A DNA stretch of 64,000 nucleotides from Pedobacter arcticus A12 (GCF_000302595.1 NZ_JH947128.1:186001-250000), one strand, 5' to 3'. Shown: positions 8,303 to 17,911, counted from the stretch's first letter. Translations and numbers: made by a program. Notes: a model not told the origin generated them from the sequence alone.

Positions 8303-9742
8303 CTATTTTTCTACAACGCTCCATTTATCTGTTCTGAAAGAAGAAACAGGAAGTCCGGCGTTGTTATATAAATCTCCCATTGCCCAAGCTTTAAAGGCAT
8401 ATCTCGCTGCTACTGGCTTTGTTACTTTATCTGATGAAAGCGTAAGCTGGTTGCCGTCTACAACTACTTTTGCAGGATAAAACACCTTATCTGCTCCGGC
8501 TATTTCAAAATTGTTTGAATCTTTGTTTTTTAACACCAAGCCTCCTGCTGTATTATCAAAACTTAGTGAAATGGCATTCCCTTTTACCTTGCTTTTTTTA
8601 TAAGTTGCGCCAGTGTATGGGATATCATCAAACTTATAGGTTTTGGCGAGTGCCAGATAGGAAAGTCGCTCTGCTACGCTCTTTTTGTTTGGTGGATGTA
8701 TGGTATTGCTTGCGCCAATATCCATTAACACAGCCATGCCGGCATTCTTTATCTTTTTCTCTGCCAAAAGCTGCGATTCTCTTAATACAGGTACATAAGG
8801 AACCAACTTTAATGTTGCTTGTGATAGCTTTTCTGTTTTAGAAATATAAGGGGCAATTTGTGCATAGTAAAAAGCAAAATCACCTACGCCCCAATCTTTA
8901 CGCCATTGCTTAACCATGGCTGGAAACATTTTTAGGTATAAATCTGGCTCGTTACGGTTTTGCTCTCCCTGATACCAGATGGCGCCTTTAATATTATATC
9001 CCTTGATAGGATTAATCATTCCGTTGTATAAACCTGTAGCGGTATTTTTATCCTTATTTCCTTCGTTTGCTTGTACTGGAACTTTTGTTTCCGGAAAACT
9101 TGCCAATGCGCTTTCGCTCATCCAAGCTTGCACTACTGTTCCGCCCCAATCTGCTTCTATAATACCTATTGGTACATTTAGTTTTTCTTGAAGTATTTTA
9201 GCATAAAAATATGCTATTGCACTAAAATCTGACGCATTTTGTGGTGATGCGTTTAACCAAGCCCCTTTACAATCATCTAAAGGTTTTTTCCAGCTGATGT
9301 TTTGTACATTAAAGAATCTTATTTTTGGGTTAGCAGACCCTTTAATTGCTTCTTCTGAGCCTTCCACAGGTTGTCCTTTAAATCCTTTTAAAGGCATCTC
9401 CATGTTAGACTGCCCAGATGCTAACCAAACTTCACCAATTAATACATCAGTAAGTTTTAATTCTTCGCCATCGTTAATGATGATGGTAAATGGACCGCCT
9501 GCGGTTGGTGTTTGAAGCTTGGTTTTCCAGTTTCCAGTTTTATCCGGAGCTGTGATATAGTTCTTTCCATCCCACGAAGTGGTTATACGCACTTCTTTTG
9601 TAGCTTTTCCCCAAATATTTACTAAAGAGTTTTGTTGCAAAACCATCCCGCTAGAAAAAACGGAAGGCAAAGTAACTTTAGCAAATAAAGTTCCAGCGTA
9701 TAAAAACGCAATAAAAGAAAAGATAAAAATTTTAAATTTCAT
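8303..9742 (-). CDS. sialate O-acetylesterase-like SGNH esterase
   Basis: This is a 479-residue exported esterase expected to remove acetyl groups from sugars. The signal peptide covers about residues 1-21. The mature start 'LPSVFSSGMVLQQ' and block I 'VWLASGQSNMEMPLKG' (nucleophile Ser112) are diagnostic of the family. 'AIWYQGEQN' supplies the block with the conserved Gln/Glu, and 'NTIHPPNK' holds the catalytic His. Length is typical. A second full copy lies at 13520-14935 and a C-terminal remnant of a third at 52799. The name comes from sialic acid esterases, but the family also acts on acetylated plant and microbial glycans. The next gene downstream is an FG-GAP protein; a copy of the shared 20-bp element lies 106 bp upstream of the start. 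Confidence 0.88.
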   Translation of the reverse strand: MKFKIFIFSFIAFLYAGTLFAKVTLPSVFSSGMVLQQNSLVNIWGKATKEVRITTSWDGKNYITAPDKTGNWKTKLQTPTAGGPFTIIINDGEELKLTDVLIGEVWLASGQSNMEMPLKGFKGQPVEGSEEAIKGSANPKIRFFNVQNISWKKPLDDCKGAWLNASPQNASDFSAIAYFYAKILQEKLNVPIGIIEADWGGTVVQAWMSESALASFPETKVPVQANEGNKDKNTATGLYNGMINPIKGYNIKGAIWYQGEQNRNEPDLYLKMFPAMVKQWRKDWGVGDFAFYYAQIAPYISKTEKLSQATLKLVPYVPVLRESQLLAEKKIKNAGMAVLMDIGASNTIHPPNKKSVAERLSYLALAKTYKFDDIPYTGATYKKSKVKGNAISLSFDNTAGGLVLKNKDSNNFEIAGADKVFYPAKVVVDGNQLTLSSDKVTKPVAARYAFKAWAMGDLYNNAGLPVSSFRTDKWSVVEK

Positions 9743-9847
9743 TTGATTTGGTTTAGATATCCATTCAAATACTTGAATGTAATAAGTGGCTAATATGAAT
9801 ACAAGATAGCCTTTTACTTAGCAGGCATTATTACTGTTTTTGACTGC

Positions 9848-9867
9848 TTTATGTATTATATTACCCT
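9848..9867 (-). promoter_or_regulatory. shared upstream element, copy 2
   Basis: The plus-strand sequence is tttatgtattatattaccct, 106 bp before the esterase start. It agrees with the copy at 5124 at 17 of 20 positions. Finding it at nearly the same distance from an unrelated gene start supports a regulatory role. Confidence 0.45.
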
Positions 9868-9885
9868 GTTTTAAGTTGTAGCTTA

Positions 9886-11862
9886 TCACCAACTTAGGTC
9901 TTTTCTATCGTAAAAAATAAATACGCCTGTTTCAATGCCTACCACTAAATTAAGTCGATTTGCGCTTGAACCTATTTTTGCTGCGGATACTCCAATCTCA
10001 TGTCCTCCTAAAGAAATGTTTTGTCCTTTAAACTTCAATACCTTTGGATACTCATAGTGAGGCTTTACATCCGTCCCTATATTTTTAAGAAAAAGTACCG
10101 TAGAGCCTCTTTTTGGTTTCATATTAACTGGCAAACCTGTGGTAGTATCTGGAATGGATTGTTTACCGTAAGTGCCCACCAACAAATCTCTTACGCCGTC
10201 ACCGTCCCAATCAACAATCTCAAATTTACCTCGGCCTACTGTACCACCTCCTAATTTATTTCCTCTTATGTTTATGTCGCCTATTTTTAATTTGCCACCA
10301 TCCTCTAAATTATATTTATCCAACTGCCAGTATAAATGAAATTCATCATCCTTATCTGTGGTTATATAAGCCATCCTATCTCCTATTTTAGCAACTCCAG
10401 GCCTTGTTCTCCAGGTTCCATACATATCCATTCCGTCTAGATATAAGGTATGTTCTCTGTCTAACTTTGGGTTCGTTTTAGTGCCAATATTTCGGTAAAA
10501 CATAAACTTACCTCTGCTATCTCCCGTTAAAACATCTAATAAGCCGTCTCCGTCCCAATCGATTACATTTGGAGAGGTATAACCCCATCTAGCTTCACCG
10601 GGGCCTTGAATATCTTCTCGGTAGCCAGGTTGTATATGTATAATTTTACCGTCGGCTTTTAGATATTCTGGGTCGCCGTAAATAGGGCTTTCATTGCTTC
10701 CTGTATTTTTGTAAAAAAACAGAAAACCCATAGAATTACCTGCAATAATATCTGTTTTCCCATCGCCATCCCAATCTGCCAAAGACGGCATAACTAAAGA
10801 ACCTCCGTATATTTTTGGATTCTCTTGTAGTAAATGTTGGGGTTTGTGCATGGATAGATTCCCGACTTTATCCAATTTATTGGTGTTCTTATAATAGTAG
10901 ATTCCTCCTTCGCCTACTGTAATTAAACCTTGATTTTCCTGATTATCGTAAAAATAAGCTGGTGATGAGTGTACATTGGGGTTTCTAAGTAGTATTCCAT
11001 CTTGATCTACTGCAAAATGGCGTTTCCCCAATGTGCCAGTCTTTTCGTTTAATTTATAAAATAGAATATTACCTAATCTTGTACCAGAAAGAATATAACT
11101 ATTGTCCGCGTGGGTATAGTTTACAAAACCTTCTATAGTGAATAATGCCTGATTTAAATCGGTTAAAGCTTTTACATCTACAGAAGCTACTTCTAAACTG
11201 GTTGACATTCCACCGTATATCCCTAACTTTCTAAGTTGATAAGGCCAAAAACCTTCGGCATTATAGGTTATTTTTTTAGGAAAAGTTTCTCCATTACTAA
11301 ATACTCCTTCTTCTCCTACTGAAAAAAGAAACTGATAGTCTCCATTTTTTAAAGGGATTACACCAAAATCAGAAAAACCTTTGGGTGTACCTTTGATGTT
11401 GATACGTTTAAGCTCTGAAAAACTTAAAGTCTTTTTATCAAACTCGGCATAACGCAATGTTTGTCCAAAACTCCATATACCATATATCTTCCCTGTTTTA
11501 TCTTGTACAATTAGCCCTCTATTTTTCCCTTTATCTTCAAACGGAACGGTAATTTTAATTGGCTCGGAAAAAACAGGGGTACCTGTTGGAGACAACTTTT
11601 TGAAACAATAAAGATAAGTGCCTCTACCATGCCCATCTGTACCCTGTAAAAACAAATCTTTTTTACCATTTGATTTTACCGATGCAAAACCCATGGAATA
11701 TCCATTATAAAAAGGCAATGAAAGTATACCTACTCCACTAGGGTTTCCATTTTGTATAGGTTCTCCGCTAACCAATTGTGGTGCTTTAATTTGAGCATTT
11801 AACAGCTCAACAGTTAGTATTGATAGCGTTATTAAGCCTAAAAAAATATTTTTATTCATCAT
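9886..11862 (-). CDS. secreted FG-GAP/VCBS protein, paralogue of 50346-52325
   Basis: This 658-residue protein has an N-terminal signal peptide (MMNKNIFLGLITLSILTVELLNA). Its first half has no obvious Ca motif. The second half carries clear FG-GAP repeats, for example 'DWDGDGKTDIIAGNSMG', 'DWDGDGLLDVLTGDSRGK' and 'DWDGDGVRDLLVG'. Sequence, length and organisation match the protein at 50346-52325 throughout, including the identical last eight residues YDRKDLSW. It differs from the FG-GAP protein at 6306, whose repeats run end to end. It follows the alpha/beta esterase gene by 42 bp in one transcript. A conserved extreme C-terminus suggests a structural or catalytic element there, but no enzymatic activity can be assigned. 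Confidence 0.82.
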   Translation of the reverse strand: MMNKNIFLGLITLSILTVELLNAQIKAPQLVSGEPIQNGNPSGVGILSLPFYNGYSMGFASVKSNGKKDLFLQGTDGHGRGTYLYCFKKLSPTGTPVFSEPIKITVPFEDKGKNRGLIVQDKTGKIYGIWSFGQTLRYAEFDKKTLSFSELKRINIKGTPKGFSDFGVIPLKNGDYQFLFSVGEEGVFSNGETFPKKITYNAEGFWPYQLRKLGIYGGMSTSLEVASVDVKALTDLNQALFTIEGFVNYTHADNSYILSGTRLGNILFYKLNEKTGTLGKRHFAVDQDGILLRNPNVHSSPAYFYDNQENQGLITVGEGGIYYYKNTNKLDKVGNLSMHKPQHLLQENPKIYGGSLVMPSLADWDGDGKTDIIAGNSMGFLFFYKNTGSNESPIYGDPEYLKADGKIIHIQPGYREDIQGPGEARWGYTSPNVIDWDGDGLLDVLTGDSRGKFMFYRNIGTKTNPKLDREHTLYLDGMDMYGTWRTRPGVAKIGDRMAYITTDKDDEFHLYWQLDKYNLEDGGKLKIGDINIRGNKLGGGTVGRGKFEIVDWDGDGVRDLLVGTYGKQSIPDTTTGLPVNMKPKRGSTVLFLKNIGTDVKPHYEYPKVLKFKGQNISLGGHEIGVSAAKIGSSANRLNLVVGIETGVFIFYDRKDLSW

Positions 11863-11904
11863 AATTAAATTTAAACCCTTTATAAAACAGCAATTAACAA
11901 GGCT

Positions 11905-12807
11905 TTAAAAGTTGTTTTGCTTCAAAAAATTTAAACAGCGTTCAAACCATTCATCAGGAGTAGATTTGTTGTTAAGCCCAAATCCATGCCCGCCAGCTTG
12001 ATATAAGTGCATCTCTGCTTTTACTTTGTTTTTTAATAATGCCTGATAAAACAGCAGGCTATTTTCTATAGATACAATTTTATCATTTTGAGCATGAACT
12101 AAAAAAACTGGTGGTGTGGTTGGAGTAACCTGCTGTTCGTTGCTATAAAGGTTAAGCAATTCTTGAGATGGATTTAAGCCTAATAGTTTACTTATAGATC
12201 CACGGTGCGCATATTCTCCGAATGTGATTACCGGGTATAATAGCAAAGCAAAATCAGGACGAACACTTGTATTTTTAGGGTTTGCTATCAAAAACTTATC
12301 AAAATGCGTTGCAATGGTTGATGCCAAATGTCCTCCGGCAGAAAAACCGATTACTCCAATTTTAGCAGGGTCAACATTCCACTCGGCTGAACGTTCGCGG
12401 ATCAATTGAATAGCTCGCTGCCCGTCTTGCAACGGACCAATTGTTTTATCCAACATGATAAGGTCGCTTGGTAATCTGTATTTTAATACAAAAGCAGCAA
12501 TACCATTTTCGTTAAACTTTTTAGCTATCGCCGTACCCTCTTTAGTAATAGACAAAAAACCATAACCCCCGCCAGGGCAAATTACTACAGCAGTCCCTGT
12601 TGCTTTATCTTTTGCTGGTAAATAGGCAGTAATTGTTGGTTCAGAAACAAAGCGTATCTGATCTTTAGAAAACTCTTCTATATAATCTACAGGTACTTGC
12701 TTAGCATTGGGCACCCCGTTTGGATATAAAAGAATAACCTTTTCCTGGCTAAATACTGTTAAAGAGAAGAAAGTAACTACTAGTGTTAAAATATGTTTTA
12801 TATTCAT
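11905..12807 (-). CDS. secreted alpha/beta hydrolase (acetylesterase-like)
   Basis: This 300-residue exported hydrolase resembles acetyl-xylan/pectin-type esterases found in Bacteroidota polysaccharide loci. A signal peptide covers about residues 1-20. The oxyanion-hole motif 'VVICPGGGYGF' is near residues 75-84. The nucleophile elbow 'GFSAGGH' has Ser156, the acid is in 'HAQNDKIVS', and the catalytic His is in 'GGHGFGLN'. The full Ser-Asp-His set is present, so an active enzyme is expected. It is the first gene of a two-gene unit with the FG-GAP protein downstream. A copy of the shared element lies 154 bp upstream. Confidence 0.87.
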   Translation of the reverse strand: MNIKHILTLVVTFFSLTVFSQEKVILLYPNGVPNAKQVPVDYIEEFSKDQIRFVSEPTITAYLPAKDKATGTAVVICPGGGYGFLSITKEGTAIAKKFNENGIAAFVLKYRLPSDLIMLDKTIGPLQDGQRAIQLIRERSAEWNVDPAKIGVIGFSAGGHLASTIATHFDKFLIANPKNTSVRPDFALLLYPVITFGEYAHRGSISKLLGLNPSQELLNLYSNEQQVTPTTPPVFLVHAQNDKIVSIENSLLFYQALLKNKVKAEMHLYQAGGHGFGLNNKSTPDEWFERCLNFLKQNNF

Positions 12808-12960
12808 TAATTATGTTTTTTTGATAAAAAATCCCTCGTTTTATCTCTACTCGTTAACCAATCTCCAGTTATTACTATTTTTTGAAGGAAATGAACGTTA
12901 ATAATTACAAAACCCAATTTATAGAGAAAAAAATCACATTACATAACATTTGTTTTCCAA

Positions 12961-12980
12961 AACATCCAATATGTTATCAT
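12961..12980 (-). promoter_or_regulatory. shared upstream element, copy 3
   Basis: The plus-strand sequence is aacatccaatatgttatcat, 154 bp before the alpha/beta hydrolase start. It matches the copy at 52430 at 18 of 20 positions, and both stand upstream of FG-GAP-containing transcripts. Confidence 0.45.
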
Positions 12981-13356
12981 CTATTTTATCACATAACTAA
13001 AACGTTTCACCAAATTTACCTTAAAGAAGCCATTCTGGGTTCAACCAAGATTTAAAAAATATTATTTAGAAAGTATGGTTAGGGAGGTATTGTCGACCTT
13101 ATCTATATTCTTTTTTGCCTAATAAGCTACTAGGAAAAAAACTACGTCCCATTGTTGAGACAATACAGTAATAGCATGCTTTTTAAAACCTTTAAATGGG
13201 AGTGTTTGTACTGGTTTTGGCATCCTCCAAGCATTTATATGATTACAAAAAAGGATATTACTAACTTCTATAATACGCCAAGGTTACTTACATTCCAATT
13301 TAGAATACGCTTCTCTCTTATATAAGTGTAGATAAAATCTAAAAACTCAATTAACA

Positions 13357-13385
13357 AAAATATGAGACTACTCGTCTCATATTTT
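13357..13385 (-). terminator. hairpin terminator of the fecR-led operon
   Basis: The arms aaaatatgaga (13357-13367) and tctcatatttt (13375-13385) are perfectly complementary with a 7-base loop. It lies 135 bp after the stop of the last gene of the ten-gene operon. On the minus strand the right arm ends in a short T-run. Confidence 0.6.
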
Positions 13386-13519
13386 CTAAGAAATACTTTG
13401 TGGCAAGGTTGATAAAAAAAAACTAACCCTACCTCCTGATTCGGTAATCAAAAGAATTTATCTGCCTTGGACTTCCGTTCGAAAGCTTTTTAATAATCTA
13501 CTAACTACGTAATCTGTTC

Positions 13520-14935
13520 TTATTTCATCTTCCAATTATCTGTACGAAAAGAAGAAGCCGGCAACCCTATCCCATTAAACAAATCACCTTTTACCCAAGC
13601 TTTAAAAGCATAACGTACCGCTACAGGTTTCTTTACTTTATCTGAAAAAACGCTAATTTCAGACCCTTTAATTTTAGCGGTTGCTGGATAAAAGACCTTA
13701 TTATTACCGGCTATCTCAAAATTTGTAGATTCCTGATTCTTAAAGTATAAACCATCAGCTAAGTCAAAAAACAATATTACCTTATCGTCGTTTATCTTCA
13801 TGTTTTTATATACTGGTCCAGACCATTTAATATCTTTAAAACCATAACTTTTCGCTAATGCGAGATAAGATAATCTTTTGCTTACACTTTCCTTATCTGA
13901 TGGATGTACCGTGTTTTGTGCCCCAACATCCGTTAGTACAGCCATTCCTGAATTTGGTATATCATCCAAAGCTTTCAATTGAGCTTCTCGTACCAATGGA
14001 AAAAAAGCGTAAGATTTATCTGTTGGTTTATCGTAAGGTGCTATCTGTACATAATAAAAATCCCAATCGCCAATATTCCATATCGTTCTCCATTCTTTTA
14101 CCATTGTGGGCAGCAATTTTGAATACTCGTACCAATTTTTACGATTGGTTTCTCCCTGATACCATATTACCCCTTTAATTCCATAGCCAACTAAGGGATT
14201 AACCATTCCGTTGTATAAACCAGAAGGTGTGTTTTTAGATTTAAGTGCTTTATTTTCTACCGGAGGAACCCATAAATCAGGGAAAGACTTCAAACTGTTT
14301 ACTGTCATCCACGACTCTATTCTTGTTCCTCCCCAAGCTACTTGAATAATTCCAACCGGTACTTTTAACTTCTCCTGCAAAATTTTAGCATAACCATAAG
14401 CTACGGCACTAAATGTTGTTACTGAGGCAGGTTTAGCAGTTTCCCACGTTCCTGAACAATCATCAAGAGGCATTGCCCAGCTAACTTTTTTTACCTGAAA
14501 CAAACGTATTTGTGGATTATTTGATTGGGCAATGGTTTCATCAGCGTTTAACACTGGCTGATTTATAAACCCTTTTAAAGGCATTTCCATATTTGACTGC
14601 CCTGATGCAATCCATACTTCTCCAATTAAAATATCTGATAACACTAAATTTGTTCCATCATTAATGGTTATGGTATACGGACCTCCGGCAATTGGAGTAC
14701 TCATTTTCGTTTCCCATGTTCCGTCTGCTGTTGATTTTAGTGTATATCTCTTTTTATCCCACGATGTAACAATAGTCATATTAACTGCAGGTGTCGCTTT
14801 ACCCCAAATAAGCACATTACTTTGCTGCTGTAATACCATGCCATTTGAAAATACCGACGGCAATTTCACTTTGGCTGATAAATTATTGGTGAATAAAAGT
14901 AAGATTAGGGTTATTGGTATTAAATTTATTTTCAT
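13520..14935 (-). CDS. sialate O-acetylesterase-like SGNH esterase, second copy
   Basis: This 471-residue exported esterase is a close paralogue of the protein at 8303-9742. The signal peptide is MKINLIPITLILLLFTNNLS. 'LPSVFSNGMVLQQ', 'VWIASGQSNMEMPLKG' (Ser113), 'VIWYQGETN' and 'NTVHPSDK' give all SGNH blocks. I chose ATG 14935 because it places the signal peptide at the N-terminus; the longer frame adds a lysine-rich leader and overlaps the upstream gene's stop. It is the last gene of the fecR-led operon, followed by a terminator. Substrate is unknown, but two copies plus a broken third argue that acetyl removal matters to this locus. Confidence 0.88.
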   Translation of the reverse strand: MKINLIPITLILLLFTNNLSAKVKLPSVFSNGMVLQQQSNVLIWGKATPAVNMTIVTSWDKKRYTLKSTADGTWETKMSTPIAGGPYTITINDGTNLVLSDILIGEVWIASGQSNMEMPLKGFINQPVLNADETIAQSNNPQIRLFQVKKVSWAMPLDDCSGTWETAKPASVTTFSAVAYGYAKILQEKLKVPVGIIQVAWGGTRIESWMTVNSLKSFPDLWVPPVENKALKSKNTPSGLYNGMVNPLVGYGIKGVIWYQGETNRKNWYEYSKLLPTMVKEWRTIWNIGDWDFYYVQIAPYDKPTDKSYAFFPLVREAQLKALDDIPNSGMAVLTDVGAQNTVHPSDKESVSKRLSYLALAKSYGFKDIKWSGPVYKNMKINDDKVILFFDLADGLYFKNQESTNFEIAGNNKVFYPATAKIKGSEISVFSDKVKKPVAVRYAFKAWVKGDLFNGIGLPASSFRTDNWKMK

Positions 14936-14951
14936 CGTTTTCTTCTTTTTA

Positions 14952-16997
14952 TTAATCGGCATTTTCCATTAGCCACGTTAAATTAAATCTATAATGTATG
15001 TTACTACTAACCAGATGGATTATATCATCAGGACTTTGTGTTGCAGCAAGATATCCCATAGGCTCTGCATTAAATTCACTGGTTTCAAAAAAACCTGTCC
15101 ATCCGCCCCCATTAAGGTAGCGGTGTTTACCATCTGTTAGCAATTTTTTCACAGGCCAGGTTTTTCCCTCGTCAAAAGAAACGGCAGCAAACATTCCATA
15201 CCCTTTATATGCTTCGCCCTGCTTATTCTTAAAAATCATTCCACGCCTATTCTCATCTTTTTCTCTTGGATGATTAGTAAAAGAAATCAATAAAATCGCA
15301 CCTTCATTCAGTCTCTTTAACACCAATCGCTGTCCGGCATATATCGGTAAAAATTCAGAAGCATAATATGTCCAGCTTTTACCCATATCTTTTGAAATAC
15401 TTAAAGGCATACGTAAGCCAGGGTATTTTTCTCCTCCATCGATATCATTATTTCTCCCTAATGCCATTAAGTCTCCATTTTTTAGTTGTAAAACTCCAGC
15501 ATGTATACCTGCAATCAATGGCCCTTTCAGCCCTGCTTTAAAAACAGGATTGTCAACAATAGCAGAAGGTTTTTGCCAAGTTTTACCGTTGTCTTTACTG
15601 ATATGAATTGTGCTTCCTCCTGATTGCCCAGGGTGTGCGTCTGCCGCCTGTACCAACCAACCTTCTTTCGTTTTAAACATGCCTGCTATAACCTGATTTT
15701 GCATATCGTGTTCTGCATTGGCTAATTGTGGTTTAGACCACGTTACTCCATTATCTGTACTGATACGAGACACCATTGCTAGGTTTTTCCATCCTCCGGC
15801 AACTTCCATACCGTTCATGTGGAATATTGTACCCTTTCCATCGTAAAATAATGATGAACCAGTCAGGTTCCTATCTGCAACTCTAAAAAACTCTGACGGC
15901 TCATCCCATTCAGTATTTCCTGCTCTTAATCTACTTGCTAGTATTACCATTTCCCTTCCTGATTCATCATCAGTAGAAAACCATATAGCCAATAAATCTC
16001 CGTTAGGACACCAAGTTATTGCTGGACAATGATTGTGGAGATAGAATGGTGTTTTGTTTTCACACGAGGGTTCTTTTACGTAATACATCGGCTCCATAAA
16101 GATGGCTTTTTTTTGAGGCTGACTCCACTTAAATTCTTTTTGCACTACGTTTAGACCATACGTGTTCTGCTCATCAACAGGCATTGGTTTTGTGGTGGGT
16201 AATTCTCCTTCTACTACCCTAAAACCGATCATCCAATTTTTATCTTCCGGAATCATAGCCATACGGTTTGCTGAGCGGAGAAATTCAGGAGGTGTATTGT
16301 GGCTTCCGCCACGAGTAACCCTAAAATCTCCATTTACTCTGCCAACAGGGTCTTGTTGTTCACTTTTTGAATAAGACCCGTACCAGTCATAACACCATTC
16401 TTCTACATTTCCATGCATATCATACAACCCCCAGTTATTTGGAGGAAATTGAGCAACCTGTAAAGAAACTGGCTTAGGGTCACGGTTAAATACCTGCGAT
16501 TTGTAAAGCTCTTTAGGTAGTTTACCTGCCATAGAGAAACCAGATAATGTTCCTGCTCTGCATGCATACTCCCATTCTGCCTCGGTAGGTAAACGATATT
16601 TTTTTCCTTCTTTTTCTGACAACCATTTACAAAACGCTATGGCATCTTCATAACTCACAAAAATAACGGCTTCGTTATCTCCTTTAGACAATCCCTTTTT
16701 TCCGCGAAATTGTTTATGCAAGGGGTCAAACTGTTCATATTGTGCGTTGGTTATTTCTGTAGCTGAAATTTTAAATGATTTTGTAATATGTACTACATGA
16801 GCTGGAGCTTCATCGAAATCCTTTCCTCTTCCGTCCGATCCCATATAGAATTTCCCAGATGGAATACTTATCATTTCTTGTTTGATACTATTTATTTCCT
16901 TATGGAGGTTTGAGGTTTTAGCTTCCTGCGCCGATACAAAATATCCTATCCCTAATATCAAAAACAAGATTAAATGTTTTTTCATTTGCTTCTTCAT
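14952..16997 (-). CDS. FGE-like (SUMF1) domain fused to BNR propeller
   Basis: This 681-residue exported protein joins two domains. After the signal peptide (about residues 1-23), residues 42-263 form an FGE-sulfatase/SUMF1 domain ('MISIPSGKFYMGSDGRG', 'RLPTEAEWEYACRAG', 'WGLYDMHGNVEEW', 'VTRGGSHN', 'IGFRV'). Residues 295-681 form a BNR/Asp-box propeller with 'STDNGVTWS', 'SKDNGKTWQ', 'SKDMGKSWT' and 'SFDEGKTWP'. The cysteines that hold copper in true formylglycine-generating enzymes are absent: the segment after GGS reads HNTPPEFLRSANR. No sulfatase gene is present in the window. The domain is therefore probably a binding or structural C-type-lectin-like fold, and the propeller the likely catalytic or ligand-binding part. 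It follows the GDPD gene by 8 bp. Confidence 0.85.
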   Translation of the reverse strand: MKKQMKKHLILFLILGIGYFVSAQEAKTSNLHKEINSIKQEMISIPSGKFYMGSDGRGKDFDEAPAHVVHITKSFKISATEITNAQYEQFDPLHKQFRGKKGLSKGDNEAVIFVSYEDAIAFCKWLSEKEGKKYRLPTEAEWEYACRAGTLSGFSMAGKLPKELYKSQVFNRDPKPVSLQVAQFPPNNWGLYDMHGNVEEWCYDWYGSYSKSEQQDPVGRVNGDFRVTRGGSHNTPPEFLRSANRMAMIPEDKNWMIGFRVVEGELPTTKPMPVDEQNTYGLNVVQKEFKWSQPQKKAIFMEPMYYVKEPSCENKTPFYLHNHCPAITWCPNGDLLAIWFSTDDESGREMVILASRLRAGNTEWDEPSEFFRVADRNLTGSSLFYDGKGTIFHMNGMEVAGGWKNLAMVSRISTDNGVTWSKPQLANAEHDMQNQVIAGMFKTKEGWLVQAADAHPGQSGGSTIHISKDNGKTWQKPSAIVDNPVFKAGLKGPLIAGIHAGVLQLKNGDLMALGRNNDIDGGEKYPGLRMPLSISKDMGKSWTYYASEFLPIYAGQRLVLKRLNEGAILLISFTNHPREKDENRRGMIFKNKQGEAYKGYGMFAAVSFDEGKTWPVKKLLTDGKHRYLNGGGWTGFFETSEFNAEPMGYLAATQSPDDIIHLVSSNIHYRFNLTWLMENAD

Positions 16998-17005
16998 TTA
17001 CTAAT

Positions 17006-17911
17006 TCATTTTCTACTTACATCGTTAAATAAATCTGGATAATCAGAAATAATCCCATCTACACCCAAATTAATCAGATGCATTATTTCTTCTTTCGTAT
17101 TAACCGTCCATGGTAGCACTTTGATATTTCTTTCGTGACAATATTTTATCATTTCATCGGATACCGTATTGTACTCAGGACTGTAAACTGCTGGATTAAA
17201 TCCTAATTTCTCTATCATTTGTTGCGGTCCAATTGCACTTTTACCAGTTAGTAAAGAAAGCTTAACATCAGGATATTTACGATGTAACACCTGAAGCGGT
17301 CTCCTATCAAAAGATTGGATTACCGTTTTGGACACAATACCTTTCTCTTGCAGTACTTTATAAACAATATCTACAAATTCTTCAGGAAAGGGGTTTTCTT
17401 TACCATCACCAGATTTTCCTGATTTTATTTCCATATTATAATAGATTTCTCTGCCTTGCTTAGTAGCCAGTTTTTCTGTTTCATCTATTAAATCTGTCAA
17501 TAAAGGTTTAATGGTTGCAAAACGTTGTTGTTTGGGAAAATCAGGATGCGGTTTCAATCCAACATCATATTTTCTGATACTATCATAATTCATCTGATAC
17601 AACAAATGAGCTTTTGCTTCTTCTGGTGAGAGATATTTTCCCTGCGGAGTTGTGGTTATATTTTGATGAAAATACACATCATGGGAAACCACAATCTTTT
17701 TGTCTTTGCTAATACATAAATCCATTTCCAAAGTATTTACCCCTGGCAAATGCATTGCAAGTTTCATCGCCTCTATGGTGTTTTCAGGAAATAATCCTCG
17801 TCCACCACGATGAGCTTCCAAACTCAACTGAGAAACAACTAGCTGACTATAAGAAAACAAACTGTATAAAATACCTGCTGTTATTAAAATTATCTTTTTA
17901 AAGATCATCAT
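17006..17911 (-). CDS. secreted glycerophosphodiester phosphodiesterase family protein
   Basis: This 301-residue GDPD-family TIM-barrel enzyme is predicted to hydrolyse glycerophosphodiesters or a related phosphodiester. 'LEAHRGGRGLFPENTIEA' gives His34-Arg35 and the conserved Glu. 'NTLEMDLCISKDKKIVVSHD' gives the metal-binding Glu62/Asp64 and the second catalytic His77. The C-terminal 'VDGIISDYPDL' is the usual family ending. A signal peptide (about residues 1-22) sends it to the periplasm or outside. Its start overlaps the stop of the upstream BNR gene by one base (TAATG), so it is translated as part of the operon. Its place in a glycan operon suggests a phosphorylated or glycerol-phosphate-decorated substrate, which is inference. 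Confidence 0.88.
   Translation of the reverse strand: MMIFKKIILITAGILYSLFSYSQLVVSQLSLEAHRGGRGLFPENTIEAMKLAMHLPGVNTLEMDLCISKDKKIVVSHDVYFHQNITTTPQGKYLSPEEAKAHLLYQMNYDSIRKYDVGLKPHPDFPKQQRFATIKPLLTDLIDETEKLATKQGREIYYNMEIKSGKSGDGKENPFPEEFVDIVYKVLQEKGIVSKTVIQSFDRRPLQVLHRKYPDVKLSLLTGKSAIGPQQMIEKLGFNPAVYSPEYNTVSDEMIKYCHERNIKVLPWTVNTKEEIMHLINLGVDGIISDYPDLFNDVSRK

Larger units (their letters stand above)
12808..13519. other. 712-bp intergenic region with promoter element and terminator
   Basis: The left third carries the upstream region of the alpha/beta hydrolase, including the shared 20-bp element at 12961. The right part holds the hairpin terminator (13357-13385) of the ten-gene operon. The stretch between, about 13010-13340, has no convincing gene on either strand and no close match that I could see to the neighbouring genes. 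Confidence 0.5.

Noticed and set aside
13240-13450. Open minus-strand stretch of about 60 codons in the gap after the second esterase
   Set aside because: It reads through the operon's terminator hairpin, has no good start and looks like AT-rich chance sequence.
14952-16997. Reading the SUMF1 domain as a sulfatase-activating enzyme
   Set aside because: The copper-binding cysteines are absent and no sulfatase is encoded in the window.
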